From Tyzzerella sp. An114 (lineage in GTDB: Bacteria; Bacillota; Clostridia; Lachnospirales; Anaerotignaceae), in assembly GCF_002161055.1 (NCBI RefSeq), contig NZ_NFLT01000003.1:1-64000 (forward strand): DNA of 64,000 nt, in the 5' to 3' direction. Shown here in pieces: positions 1-9,448 of this stretch. A program made the translations under genes and the position numbers. The number at the start of each line of letters is the position of its first letter. The stretch's first letter is position 1. The notes under the pieces were generated by a model. That model was given only the letters and a program-made list of their open reading frames with translations. It was not told the origin of the DNA and made no database searches.

Positions 1-2
1 CT

Positions 3-560
3 TATATTTTTGTTAATATTATAACTAGATATAATATTAAAAATAAATATATTTTTCTTTTATGTGTTTTTATTTTATACTTAAGTTTATTTATAAATTT
101 ATTTACATATAGAACTTTTTTATATAGAAATTGGCTTATGACAGGAGTTCCTTATTTTTTAATTGGAATTTTAATATGGAAAAATAAAGATTTTATTAAA
201 AAAATAAACTTTAATAATTTTATAATATTATTTATAGTTTTTTTATTTTTATCAGAAATTGAAAAATTTTTGTTTTTTAAGGATAATTTTATGGAAACTT
301 ATATTTTTACATTTCCTTTTTGCATTATAATATTTATTATATTTTTTAAGCTTAATATAAAAAATAATTCTATATTAGCCACATTTGGCAAAAAATATTC
401 TTTTATAATTTACATTGTACATCCATGGATAATACATATAATAAATGAATATTTATTATATTATAAATTTGAATTTATTATTCCTATTATAGTTTTATTA
501 TGTTCTATTATTTTTGCTATGATATTTGATTATATAAGAACAAAAATATCCACCCATTAA
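3..560 (+). CDS. Acyltransferase-3 family membrane protein, C-terminal part (start is off the left edge)
   Basis: The frame is open from the first complete codon at position 3, so this is the 3' end of a gene that begins outside the window. The visible 185 residues are very hydrophobic, with about five membrane segments. Near the end, 'FGKKYSFIIYIVHPWI' resembles the G-x-x-S-x-x-I-Y-x-x-H segment in the last helices of OafA/YrhL-type acyltransferase-3 proteins, which O-acylate cell-surface polysaccharides. The catalytic His-Arg region of the first helices is not visible, so the substrate cannot be stated. Base composition is even more AT-rich than the neighbouring genes, as is common for surface-polysaccharide genes. 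The stop codon lies in the loop of the terminator shared with aroE-aroK. Confidence 0.6.
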   Translation, partial: YIFVNIITRYNIKNKYIFLLCVFILYLSLFINLFTYRTFLYRNWLMTGVPYFLIGILIWKNKDFIKKINFNNFIILFIVFLFLSEIEKFLFFKDNFMETYIFTFPFCIIIFIIFFKLNIKNNSILATFGKKYSFIIYIVHPWIIHIINEYLLYYKFEFIIPIIVLLCSIIFAMIFDYIRTKISTH

Positions 561-574
561 AGGTGGATATTTTT
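542..574. terminator. Bidirectional terminator holding both stop codons in its loop
   Basis: A perfect 13-bp stem (542-554 with 562-574) closes a 7-nt loop. A-rich and U-rich flanks make it work as an intrinsic terminator on both strands. The TAA of the rightward acyltransferase gene (558-560) and the TAA of the leftward aroE-aroK gene (557-559 on the minus strand) both lie in the loop, so the two coding regions overlap by four bases. Confidence 0.85.
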
Positions 575-1807
575 ATATTCAGATATAAGATTTTCGGCAC
601 AGGCACATTCATCAATACCATTATTATATACAGATATATCAGCATATTTTTTATATAAAGGAAGTCTTTCTTTATACATAATTTTTAAAGTGTCAATACT
701 TTTTGAAAGAGGACGACTTGGGTCTACTGAAAGACTTTCAATGTCTCTTTCTATAAATGCTACAACACCATTAGCTTTTAAATTTTCCATATTTATTTCA
801 TTTTTTACAGCACCGCCTCCAGTAGCTATAACCATTCCATTATGTTGTCCATATTCAGCACAGACTTCTTTTTCCACTTCTCTGAATTTTTCTTCACCAT
901 ATAAAGCAAAATACTCTGATATTTCCATTCCTATTTTTTTGACTATGGCATCATCAAGGTCAATAAATTCTTTATTAAGATTTTTAGCACAAATTTTGCC
1001 TATTGTTGTTTTTCCTGCACTTGGCATACCTATTAAAACAAGGTTTGATTTGTCAAAAGTTATTGATTTTGATATTTCATCTATTATTGAGTTATCTATT
1101 TTTGTGTCAATAAAATATTCAACAGCATATTTTGCCTGAGCCACAAGCATTTCAAGACCGTTTACAGCTTTTATTCCTTTTTTCTCTGCCCATAAAATAA
1201 GTTTTGTTTTAAGTGGATTATATACAATATCTAAAACAGCACTTAAATTATTAAATTTATCTAAATCAACAGGGCTTTTATTTTCCTTTGATAACATACC
1301 TAAAGGAGTTGTGTTTACAATAACATCAGCGTCACTGTGCTTTTCATAACACTCATCATATGTTATTGTATTAGGATTTTCTTTGTAATATACAATATGT
1401 ATTTCTCTTGCTTTTAAATACTTTAAAACAGCAATAATAGCTTTTGAAGCTCCACCATTTCCTAAAACTATAACTTTTTTACCTTCTATTTCAACATTAT
1501 TATGCTGTACCTGATATAAAAATCCGTAAAAATCTGTATTATATCCATAAAGTTTACCGTCTCTGTTTACTATTGTATTTACAGCACCTATATTTTTTGA
1601 ATTTTCATCCATTTCATATAAATAAGGAATAACATCTTGTTTGTAAGGTATAGTTACATTTATAGCCTTAAACTCTCGTTTTTCCATAAAATTTTTAAAA
1701 TCTTCTTTTGATAACGGACATAAATCGTATGTATAATCTGCAATCTGTTCATGTATTATTTTTGAAAAGCTGTATGTGAGCTTTTCGCCTATTAAACCAT
1801 ATTCCAT
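557..1807 (-). CDS. aroE-aroK: Shikimate dehydrogenase-shikimate kinase fusion
   Basis: A 416-residue bifunctional enzyme for two successive steps of the shikimate pathway: NADPH reduction of 3-dehydroshikimate, then ATP phosphorylation of shikimate. Residues 1-250 are AroE: catalytic Lys56 in VTIPYK, Asp92 in NTDFYGF, and the nucleotide-binding loop GNGGASKA around 116-123. Residues 255-416 are AroK: Walker A GMPSAGKTT at 260-268, a DLDD segment for Mg/shikimate, GGGAV and the lid Arg in SRPLS. The shikimate site starts SFSK rather than the more common S-x-S-P; from memory, clostridial fusions share this. An AGAAGG ribosome site precedes the ATG. aroB lies about 23 kb away at 24.2 kb, so the pathway genes are scattered. 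Confidence 0.93.
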   Translation of the reverse strand: MEYGLIGEKLTYSFSKIIHEQIADYTYDLCPLSKEDFKNFMEKREFKAINVTIPYKQDVIPYLYEMDENSKNIGAVNTIVNRDGKLYGYNTDFYGFLYQVQHNNVEIEGKKVIVLGNGGASKAIIAVLKYLKAREIHIVYYKENPNTITYDECYEKHSDADVIVNTTPLGMLSKENKSPVDLDKFNNLSAVLDIVYNPLKTKLILWAEKKGIKAVNGLEMLVAQAKYAVEYFIDTKIDNSIIDEISKSITFDKSNLVLIGMPSAGKTTIGKICAKNLNKEFIDLDDAIVKKIGMEISEYFALYGEEKFREVEKEVCAEYGQHNGMVIATGGGAVKNEINMENLKANGVVAFIERDIESLSVDPSRPLSKSIDTLKIMYKERLPLYKKYADISVYNNGIDECACAENLISEYKNIHL

Positions 1808-1836
1808 AATATTACCTTCTTTACGCTTTTTATAAA

Positions 1837-1865
1837 ATGATAAATGTTATTTTATAAAAATGCAA
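1837..1865 (-). promoter_or_regulatory. Candidate promoter of aroE-aroK
   Basis: On the minus strand, TTGCAT (1860-1865) is 17 bp from TATCAT (1837-1842). This places transcription start about 25 bases ahead of the ATG. The -35 match is weak. Confidence 0.35.
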
Positions 1866-1936
1866 TAAAAATGTTTATTTATTTTTAGAAAGTAATTTTA
1901 AGAAAAAAATAAATATTATTATTACATTAAATGGTG

Positions 1937-1942
1937 TATAAT
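1937..1942 (+). promoter_or_regulatory. Candidate -10 element of the polA operon
   Basis: A perfect TATAAT sits 57 bp upstream of the polA start, with no good -35 at the usual distance. The remainder of the divergent gap 1808-1999 is featureless AT-rich DNA. Confidence 0.35.
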
Positions 1943-1999
1943 AAATAAGATACCCATATTTGTAAATATGTTTATATAAATGAATTCAGGAGGATAAAA

Positions 2000-4645
2000 A
2001 TGTCGGAAAAAGTTATGCTTATAGATGGCAATAGTATTGCAAACAGGGGTTTTTATGCATTGCCAAATTTAACAAACTCTGAGGGGATTTATACAGGGGC
2101 TATATATGGCTTTTTAAATATAATGTTTAAGTTTATGGACGATGAAAAACCAGATTATATAGGAGTTGCCTTTGACCTTCATGCACCTACTTTCAGACAT
2201 AAAAGGTTTGAAGATTATAAAGGTACTAGAAAGGGTATGCCAGAGGAGCTTCGCCAGCAGATGCCTATTTTAAAGGAGCTTTTGACAAAAATGGGCATAA
2301 AAATTTATGAGTGTGAAGGTTTTGAGGCTGATGATATTTTAGGTACATTGTCTAAAAAAGCTGATGATTGTGGAATAATTCCTGTTGTTGTATCAGGAGA
2401 TAGAGACCTTTTACAGATTGCCGGTAAAAATCTTAAAATTAAAATTCCAAAAACAAAGGGCGGAAAAACAGAGGTTGAGGACTATTACGAAAGTGATGTA
2501 ATAGAGAAATATGGTGTAACACCAACTCAATTTATAGATATGAAAGCTCTTATGGGAGACAGTTCTGACAATATACCGGGAGTTCCTGGTATTGGTGAAA
2601 AAACAGCGGCTAAAATAATAAGAGAGTATGGTGACATTGAAAACGCTATTGCCCATGCTTCTGAAATAAAACCTAAAAAAGCTTCTGAAAATTTGGCAGA
2701 GTTTCAAGAACAAGCTCGTCTCTCGAAGTTTCTTGCTACAATAGTTCGTAATATGGATATTGACCTTGACAAAGATAATATGTCAACAAAAAATATATTT
2801 ACTCCTGAGGCTTATGAAATGTTTAAACGCCTTGAGTTTAAGAGTATGTATAATCGTTTTGAGAGCAGTGAAACAGTTTTAAAAAATGTATGTGATGATT
2901 TTTATAAAGTAATTGAAAATGAAAGTGATATTGAAAAATATGTTTCAAATATTGATAAAAATTTAGAGTATTCATACTTTTTATATAAAGAGGATAATAC
3001 TTTAAAAGCTATATCAGTTTATACAGATAAAAGCTGTGTTGTTGTATATGGTGAAAACAATATTTTAAAATATTTCAATGAATTTTTGACATCAAAGGAA
3101 TTTTGTAAAATAGGAAACAATGTAAAAGAAGATATACGTTTTATGAGAACAAAAAATGTTGAGATAGATGGTATTGTTTTTGATACAGCTTTAGGAGGAT
3201 ACGTTCTCAATCCTACAAGGGAGGAGTATTTATATAATGATATAGCATCAGAGTATCTCAAAACAACATATCCTTCCGAGGAAGAAATTTTTGGAAAAGG
3301 AAAAAAACGTGTTTCTATTGATGAACTTGATAAAGATGTAAAAAATACATTTATGGCTAGAAATGCAAAAACATTTTATGATGGTTCAGATATAATAAGA
3401 GCTGAAATTGAGAGAAACGGACAGCATAAACTTTATTATGATATAGAGCTTCCTTTGATGAGGGTTTTGGCTGATATGGAAAAAGAGGGAATAAAAGTTG
3501 ATAGAAAAGCCCTTGAAGATTATGGAGATATGCTTTCTGAAAAAATAGAGGCTATAACTAAAGAGATATACGATATTGCAGGGGAAGAATTTAATATAAA
3601 TTCACCAAAGCAGTTGGGAGTTATACTTTTTGAGAAAATGGAGCTTAAAGGTGGTAAAAAGACTAAAACAGGATATTCTACTGCTGCCGATATATTAGAA
3701 AAACTTAAAAGTGAAAGTCCTATTGTTGAGAAAATTTTGTATTATAGACAGCTTGCAAAACTTAAAAGCACTTACGTTGATGGTCTTATATCTGTTATTG
3801 ATGATAAAACAGATAAAATATACTCAACATTTAATCAAACTGTGACAGCAACAGGAAGAATAAGCTCAACAGAGCCTAACTTACAAAATATACCTGTTCG
3901 TCTTGACCTTGGTAGAGAGCTTAGAAAAGTTTTTATACCTTCTGATGAAAATAGATGTTTTATAGATGCGGACTATTCACAGATTGAGCTTAGAGTTTTA
4001 GCTCATATTTCAGAGGATGAAACACTTATAAATGCCTTTAAAAACAATCAGGATATACACAGACTTACAGCTTCACAGGTTTTCAATATTCCTTTTGATG
4101 AGGTTACACCTTTACAGAGAAGAAATGCAAAGGCTGTAAATTTTGGTATTGTTTATGGTATAGGTGCTTTCAGTCTCAGTCAGGATTTAGGAATAACAAG
4201 AAAAGAGGCTGAAAATTATATAAATGGATATTTTGAAAAATATCCTAAAATAAAAACATATATAGATAAAACTATAAGAGATGCAGAGGAAAAAGGATAT
4301 GTGTCAACAATATTTGAGAGAAGAAGGGCTATGCCAGAATTACAGTCAGGTAATTTCAATGTGCGTTCTTTTGGTGAAAGAGTAGCTATGAATATGCCTA
4401 TACAGGGAAGTGCTGCCGATATTATAAAAATTGCTATGGTAAAAGTTTATAATGCATTGAAAGAAAGAAATATGAAATCAAAACTAATACTTCAAGTACA
4501 TGACGAACTTTTAATTGATGCATATATTGATGAAATTGATGAAGTTAAAGACATACTTAAAAATGAAATGGAAAACGCTGTGGAACTTAAAACACATCTT
4601 GATATTGATGTACACACAGGCAAAAACTGGTATGAAGCGAAATAA
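2000..4645 (+). CDS. polA: DNA polymerase I
   Basis: An 881-residue family A polymerase for Okazaki fragment processing and repair. Residues 1-300 form the 5'-3' exonuclease (flap nuclease) domain, with the acidic clusters VSGDRD and MGDSSDNIPG and a helix-hairpin-helix GVPGIGEKTA. The middle domain (about 310-480) is the 3'-5' exonuclease fold, but the D-x-E exo I motif is missing, so proofreading is probably absent, as in other Firmicutes PolA. The polymerase domain has motif A (Asp656 and Asp658 in DADYSQIEL), the O helix RRNAKAVNFGIVYG with Lys711, and motif C QVHDE with Asp835. An AGGAGG ribosome site precedes the ATG. It starts a run with coaE and the transglycosylase gene. Confidence 0.96.
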   Translation: MSEKVMLIDGNSIANRGFYALPNLTNSEGIYTGAIYGFLNIMFKFMDDEKPDYIGVAFDLHAPTFRHKRFEDYKGTRKGMPEELRQQMPILKELLTKMGIKIYECEGFEADDILGTLSKKADDCGIIPVVVSGDRDLLQIAGKNLKIKIPKTKGGKTEVEDYYESDVIEKYGVTPTQFIDMKALMGDSSDNIPGVPGIGEKTAAKIIREYGDIENAIAHASEIKPKKASENLAEFQEQARLSKFLATIVRNMDIDLDKDNMSTKNIFTPEAYEMFKRLEFKSMYNRFESSETVLKNVCDDFYKVIENESDIEKYVSNIDKNLEYSYFLYKEDNTLKAISVYTDKSCVVVYGENNILKYFNEFLTSKEFCKIGNNVKEDIRFMRTKNVEIDGIVFDTALGGYVLNPTREEYLYNDIASEYLKTTYPSEEEIFGKGKKRVSIDELDKDVKNTFMARNAKTFYDGSDIIRAEIERNGQHKLYYDIELPLMRVLADMEKEGIKVDRKALEDYGDMLSEKIEAITKEIYDIAGEEFNINSPKQLGVILFEKMELKGGKKTKTGYSTAADILEKLKSESPIVEKILYYRQLAKLKSTYVDGLISVIDDKTDKIYSTFNQTVTATGRISSTEPNLQNIPVRLDLGRELRKVFIPSDENRCFIDADYSQIELRVLAHISEDETLINAFKNNQDIHRLTASQVFNIPFDEVTPLQRRNAKAVNFGIVYGIGAFSLSQDLGITRKEAENYINGYFEKYPKIKTYIDKTIRDAEEKGYVSTIFERRRAMPELQSGNFNVRSFGERVAMNMPIQGSAADIIKIAMVKVYNALKERNMKSKLILQVHDELLIDAYIDEIDEVKDILKNEMENAVELKTHLDIDVHTGKNWYEAK

Positions 4646-4657
4646 AGGGGAATTTTT

Positions 4658-5242
4658 ATGGATATAATAGGACTTACTGGGGGAACAGGAAGTGGAAAAA
4701 GTGTTGTATCTTTGGAGCTTAAAAAGAGAGACTCTTTTATAATAGACTGTGACAAAATAGCCCATGATATAATATTAAAGGGTGAACCTGCCTACAATGA
4801 GATTGTTGAATTTTTTGGAGATAATATTATTGATGAAAATGGTCAGATAATAAGAAAAAAATTAGGTGAAATAGTTTTTTCAGACAGTGAAAAACTTAAA
4901 TTTTTAAATAAGTGTACTCATAAACATATAGGAGATGAGGTTAAAAGACAGATTGAGTTTGCAAAAAATTCAAATGTATATAAAAGAGTTATTATAGACG
5001 CTCCACTTTTAATAGAGGCAGGACTTACAGATATATGCGACAAAATTTGGGTTGTATACTGTGATGAGAGTGTGAGAGCTGATAGAATTGTGGCTCGTGA
5101 CGGTATTTCAAAAGATTTAGCACTTAAAAGAATAGCCTCCCAAAAATCTTGGAGTGAGTATAAAAAATATGCTGATGTTATAATTGACAATAGCAGTGAC
5201 TTAAATTCTGTAATAGAACAGATTGACAAAATTTTAAAATGA
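4658..5242 (+). CDS. coaE: Dephospho-CoA kinase
   Basis: A 194-residue kinase that phosphorylates the ribose 3'-OH of dephospho-CoA, the last step of coenzyme A synthesis. It starts with the P-loop GLTGGTGSGKS (about residues 5-15). The D-x-D-x-I-A-H segment (DCDKIAHDI) after the core helix and the IDAPLLIEAG segment are typical of CoaE. The length is normal. It begins 12 bases after polA, a frequent pairing in Firmicutes, and is followed by the lytic transglycosylase gene 17 bases later, so the three genes are probably co-transcribed. Confidence 0.95.
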   Translation: MDIIGLTGGTGSGKSVVSLELKKRDSFIIDCDKIAHDIILKGEPAYNEIVEFFGDNIIDENGQIIRKKLGEIVFSDSEKLKFLNKCTHKHIGDEVKRQIEFAKNSNVYKRVIIDAPLLIEAGLTDICDKIWVVYCDESVRADRIVARDGISKDLALKRIASQKSWSEYKKYADVIIDNSSDLNSVIEQIDKILK

Positions 5243-5259
5243 TGAGAGGTAATATATAA

Positions 5260-5835
5260 ATGTCTTTTTCTTTTAAAAAGAAAATATTTGGTTTTTTAAC
5301 ATTTTGTATTATTGTTACTTTTGGCATAGGTTTTTTGAAATGTTATGTAATAGAAGATGTACTTTTTCCTTTAAAATACAGAGATATAATTGAAAAATAT
5401 TCTGATGAATATGATATTCCTATGTCCCTTGTTGTGGCAGTTATAAATACAGAGAGTAGTTTTGACAAAGATGCTTTATCTAAAAGAGGAGCAAAAGGTC
5501 TTATGCAGATAATGGATATTACAGGAGAATGGGGTGCTAGTGAACTTAATATTGAAAATTTTACACCAGATATGTTGTTTGACCCTGAAACAAATATACA
5601 TATAGGTTGTTGGTATCTTGATACATTAGATAAGCAATTTGACGGTGAGACAGATACAGTTCTTGCAGCATATAATGCGGGAAGTGGTAATGTTTCAGAT
5701 TGGCTTGATAGTGAAGATTATAGCAAAGATTACAGAACACTCCATTATATACCTTTTGAACAGACAAGAAATTATGTTGAAAAAGTAAATAAACACAGAG
5801 AAATATATAAAAAGCTTTACGATTTGAAGGACTAA
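5260..5835 (+). CDS. Membrane-anchored lytic transglycosylase (SLT domain)
   Basis: A 191-residue protein with one N-terminal membrane segment (about residues 9-28) and an extracellular SLT domain. The catalytic Glu is residue 65 in the NTESSF motif, followed by the family motifs GAKGLMQI, NIHIGCWYL and AAYNAGSGNV. Such enzymes cleave the MurNAc-GlcNAc bond of peptidoglycan to form 1,6-anhydro ends. The gene follows coaE closely and precedes a solute-binding lipoprotein by 12 bases. A polA-coaE-SLT arrangement is common in clostridia. Confidence 0.9.
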   Translation: MSFSFKKKIFGFLTFCIIVTFGIGFLKCYVIEDVLFPLKYRDIIEKYSDEYDIPMSLVVAVINTESSFDKDALSKRGAKGLMQIMDITGEWGASELNIENFTPDMLFDPETNIHIGCWYLDTLDKQFDGETDTVLAAYNAGSGNVSDWLDSEDYSKDYRTLHYIPFEQTRNYVEKVNKHREIYKKLYDLKD

Positions 5836-5847
5836 GGAAGTGATATA

Positions 5848-7464
5848 ATGAAAAAGAAAATAGCCCTTATTATTACTTTTGTAATGTTTGTTGTTTCTGT
5901 TTTTTCAGGTTGTAGTTCATCAGATGAGAATGTTGAAAATACTGATAACACAACAAATACAGAAGCTCAAACAAATACAGAAAATTATGAAAAGGGAAAT
6001 GAGATTGTTCTTTCAATGAGAACAACGCAAAACTTAAATCCACTTACAAATGAAGATGAGTCAGTTGATAATATATTAAAGATTATGTTTGAGCCTTTGA
6101 TAGCCATAGACAACACAGGAAAACCACAGCCGGCTGTGGCTGAAAGCTGGACTTATTCAGAGGACGGAAGTGTTTTATCTATAAAAATAAAAGATAATCT
6201 ATACTGGCATAATGGAAGTAAGATAACAGCAGATGATGTTGTATTTTCAATAAATACAATAAAGGGAGCTTCTGAAAATTCTGTATATAAAAATTGTGTG
6301 TCAAATATAGCTTCATGCACAAAAACAGGAGAACTTACAGTCAATATAAACTTTACAGGTCTTTACAGTGGAAATATATATTATCTTACATTTCCTATAA
6401 TATCATCAGCCTATTATGGAAGTGGAAATATGGCTGATAAAAATCTTACACCTTTGGGAAACAGTGCTTATGCTTTTAAGAGTTTTACTCCTGCAAAAGA
6501 ACTTAGACTTGTAAAATCTGATAACAGTTTTGGAAAAGTGGCTGCAACAGATGAAATATGTGTAAATATAACACCAGATAAAGATACAGACCTTTATTCT
6601 TTCGACCAAGGTATATTGGATGTTATAGCTGCTGATGTAACTGAAATGGGCAAATATGATAGCACAGGAGACAGACAGATTTCAGAGTATTCAACAAATT
6701 ATATTGATTATATAGGCTTTAACTGGAATAGAAGTATTTTTCAGGATAAAAATGTGAGAAAAGCTATTGCCTTTGCTGTTCCAAAAGAAAGTATACTTGA
6801 AAGTGTTTATCTTTCCCATGGACAAGTTGCTAATACAATAGTAAATCCTTCATCATGGCTTTATGAAGATGAAGTTGAAAAATATGAATATAATCTTGAT
6901 GAGTCAAAAACATTGTTAAATGATAGTGGTTGGATTGACAGTGATGGTGACAATGTGAGAGATAAAACAACCAATGAACTTAAAGAGGTTTTGAAGTTTA
7001 ATATACTTGTAAATGAGGAAAACGAGGAAAGAAAACAGATTGCCGTAAGACTTTGTGAGGAGTTTAGAGCCATTGGAATTTCTGCCACTGTTGAGGCTGT
7101 ACCTTTTGCCGATTATCAAGAAAGACTTTTAAATAATGATTTTGATATGTATGTGGGAGGAATAAAACAGAATGTTGTTCCAGATTTTACATATCTTTTA
7201 GGCACAGGCGGTTCAATGAATTATACAGGATATAGCAGTGAACAGACAGACTTATTTTTACATTCATGTAGAAGTGCTTTGACTGATGAGACTATGAAAA
7301 CATCTTTTTCAAGTCTTCAAAAATATGTTGCTGAGGAAGTTGTATATATTCCTGTTGCTTACAGAAATTCAGCTATATTCGCCAATAGACGTGTAAATGG
7401 TGAGCTTTCAGCAACAGAAATAAATGTTTTCCAAAATGCATATAAGTGGTATATTAAAAAGTAG
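5848..7464 (+). CDS. ABC transporter solute-binding lipoprotein (peptide/OppA-DppA family)
   Basis: A 538-residue extracellular binding protein. A signal peptide ends in a lipobox with Cys22 (VFSGC), so the mature protein would be lipid-anchored to the outer face of the membrane. A short Asn/Thr/Glu-rich linker follows, then the SBP_bac_5 fold (about residues 50-530). Typical blocks are the LNPL segment, LKDNLYWHNG-type sequence and the ADDVVFSI helix. Ligands of this family are usually peptides, but nickel, haem or sugars are possible. No permease or ATPase genes are adjacent, so it must work with a transporter encoded elsewhere or act as a lone binding protein. Confidence 0.88.
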   Translation: MKKKIALIITFVMFVVSVFSGCSSSDENVENTDNTTNTEAQTNTENYEKGNEIVLSMRTTQNLNPLTNEDESVDNILKIMFEPLIAIDNTGKPQPAVAESWTYSEDGSVLSIKIKDNLYWHNGSKITADDVVFSINTIKGASENSVYKNCVSNIASCTKTGELTVNINFTGLYSGNIYYLTFPIISSAYYGSGNMADKNLTPLGNSAYAFKSFTPAKELRLVKSDNSFGKVAATDEICVNITPDKDTDLYSFDQGILDVIAADVTEMGKYDSTGDRQISEYSTNYIDYIGFNWNRSIFQDKNVRKAIAFAVPKESILESVYLSHGQVANTIVNPSSWLYEDEVEKYEYNLDESKTLLNDSGWIDSDGDNVRDKTTNELKEVLKFNILVNEENEERKQIAVRLCEEFRAIGISATVEAVPFADYQERLLNNDFDMYVGGIKQNVVPDFTYLLGTGGSMNYTGYSSEQTDLFLHSCRSALTDETMKTSFSSLQKYVAEEVVYIPVAYRNSAIFANRRVNGELSATEINVFQNAYKWYIKK

Positions 7465-7501
7465 TAAGTTTATTATGCTTATATTGGGGGAGTGATTTTT
7501 A

Positions 7502-8479
7502 ATGTCAGAACTTAGAAGAAATCCCATAACAGGTGAATGGGTAACCTTTGCAGTAAAACGAGGTGCAAGACCCTATGACTTTGTTAAAAAAAGTGAGGCG
7601 AAAAAGGATAGTAGTAAAACTTGTCCTTTCTGTCCTGGAAACGAGAATGAAACCACAAAAGAAGTATTTCAAAATGATGATAAAAATTGGTCAATAAGAG
7701 TTTTTCCAAATAAATATCCTGCCCTTGATTTTGGAGATTGTGATTTTGAAAATCACTCTTTTTATGAAAATATGAATGGTGTAGGGATACATGAAGTTAT
7801 TGTGGATACTCCAAATCATAATGAAAAAATATATGATTTTAGTAGCGAGCATTTTTTAGATGTCATAAAGGTTTTAAAAATGCGTTTCGATGATATGAAA
7901 AAAAGGGATTTTATAAAATATATTCAGATATTTAAAAATAATGGAGCGGAAGCAGGTATGTCCCTTGTACATTCCCATTGGCAGATTATAGGTATGCCTG
8001 TTATGGGAAGAATACAGAATGATACTCTATTTAATGCTTTGGAGTACAGAAAAAAACATAACTCTTGTGTTATGTGTGATATGATTAAAAATGAGATTAA
8101 AGAGAATATAAGGGTTGTTTCTGAAAATGAAAATTTTGTAGCTTTTACTCCCTACGCTTCAAAAATGAGCTATGAGTTATGGATAGCACCAAAGGAACAT
8201 ATATCATCTTTTGGAGAATTTAACGAAAAACATATTGAAGATTTTACAAATATATTCCATAATATGTTGAAAAGGGTATCTCTTATAAACAAGGATATTT
8301 CATATAATATATGTTTTATGGATAGTCCTATTGATGAGAATAAAAAATATTTTCATTGGTATGTTAAAATTGTACCCCGAATAGGAAATTTTGCTGGTCT
8401 TGAGTTTTCAACAGGAACATTTATAAATCCTGTTATGCCAGAAGATGCGGCAGAAGTTTATAAAAGCAAGAAGGTGTGA
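7502..8479 (+). CDS. GalT-like nucleotidyltransferase of the HIT superfamily
   Basis: A 325-residue protein built as two HIT-like halves. It has two Cys-x-x-Cys pairs (41/44 and 189/192) that may bind zinc, and the active-site motif HSHWQ at 157-161, where canonical GalT has HPHGQ. The nucleophilic His (H-x-Q, here H159-W-Q161) is present. The N-terminus 'ELRRNPITGEWVTFA' is typical of the family. Probable activity is transfer between hexose-1-phosphate and a UDP- or ADP-sugar; a phosphorylase of the ADP/UDP-glucose type is an alternative. No galK or galE is nearby. Its stop is six bases before ddl, so they are probably co-expressed. Confidence 0.75.
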   Translation: MSELRRNPITGEWVTFAVKRGARPYDFVKKSEAKKDSSKTCPFCPGNENETTKEVFQNDDKNWSIRVFPNKYPALDFGDCDFENHSFYENMNGVGIHEVIVDTPNHNEKIYDFSSEHFLDVIKVLKMRFDDMKKRDFIKYIQIFKNNGAEAGMSLVHSHWQIIGMPVMGRIQNDTLFNALEYRKKHNSCVMCDMIKNEIKENIRVVSENENFVAFTPYASKMSYELWIAPKEHISSFGEFNEKHIEDFTNIFHNMLKRVSLINKDISYNICFMDSPIDENKKYFHWYVKIVPRIGNFAGLEFSTGTFINPVMPEDAAEVYKSKKV

Positions 8480-8485
8480 CTTAAT

Positions 8486-9424
8486 ATGCGTACAAAAGTT
8501 TTAATTCTTTATGGAGGAAGTTCTGCTGAAAGAGAGGTTTCTTTTATGACAGCAGAAAAAATACTCTCAAACATTGACTATGATAAATATGAGGTCTCAA
8601 AAATAGAAGTCCCCGCAAAAAATAAAGACACAGAGTGGATTTCTAATATTATTAAAATTAAGCCTGATATTGTTTTTATTGCCCTTCATGGTGGAAAGGG
8701 TGAGGATGGTTCTGTTCAAGGTTTGTTGGAATGTCTAAATATACCCTATGTGGGAAGTAGAGTTTTAGGCAGTGCTATTTCAATGAACAAACACATATCA
8801 AAAACAATTATGAGATATAATTATATACCTGTTGCTCCTGATGTGTTTATAGGCAAAAATGAGGACTATACTGAAGTTTTAGATAAAATAGTTCAGATAG
8901 GTTTCCCTCTTGTTGTAAAACCTAACAGTGGCGGTTCTAGTATAGGTATAAGTGTTGTATCAAATATAGATGAACTGGCAGAGGCTATTGATAATGTCAA
9001 AGATTTGGGAGATGATGTTATAGTTGAAAAATTCGTTTCAGGTCGTGAAGTTACCTGTGGTGTGTTTGAAAAAAATGGTCAACTTAATGTCACATCAGTT
9101 CTTGATATAGGTACAAAAAGTAGATTTTATAATTACAGTGAAAAATATGAAGGTGATACATCTTTTGCAGATATATCAAAACTCCCTGACTATTTACAAA
9201 GCATGATTAAACAGATAGCGAGAAAAGTTTTTACTGCTGTAAATGCAAAGGGCTATGCTTGTGTTGATATGATTGTTTCAGAGGAACAAGTTTATGTTCT
9301 TGAGATAAATACTTTACCAGGAATGACTGTTAAAAGCCTTCTTCCTAAGGCTGTTGAGAACAGCGGAAATCCTTTCTCTGAATTTATAAACCTTTTGATT
9401 GAAGATGAGCTTAAAAATAAGTGA
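8486..9424 (+). CDS. ddl: D-alanine--D-alanine ligase
   Basis: A 312-residue ATP-grasp ligase that makes D-Ala-D-Ala for peptidoglycan precursors in the cytoplasm. Family signatures are GGSSAEREVS at the start, ALHGGKGEDGSVQG, the ATP-binding KPNSGGSSIGIS loop, EKFVSGREVTCGV and the metal-binding EINTLPGMT near the C-terminus. Length is normal for the family. The ribosome site (AAGGTG) lies inside the end of the preceding GalT-like gene, so translation of the two is probably coupled. Confidence 0.95.
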   Translation: MRTKVLILYGGSSAEREVSFMTAEKILSNIDYDKYEVSKIEVPAKNKDTEWISNIIKIKPDIVFIALHGGKGEDGSVQGLLECLNIPYVGSRVLGSAISMNKHISKTIMRYNYIPVAPDVFIGKNEDYTEVLDKIVQIGFPLVVKPNSGGSSIGISVVSNIDELAEAIDNVKDLGDDVIVEKFVSGREVTCGVFEKNGQLNVTSVLDIGTKSRFYNYSEKYEGDTSFADISKLPDYLQSMIKQIARKVFTAVNAKGYACVDMIVSEEQVYVLEINTLPGMTVKSLLPKAVENSGNPFSEFINLLIEDELKNK

Positions 9425-9448
9425 TATTAATAAAAGGGGTGTATTAAT

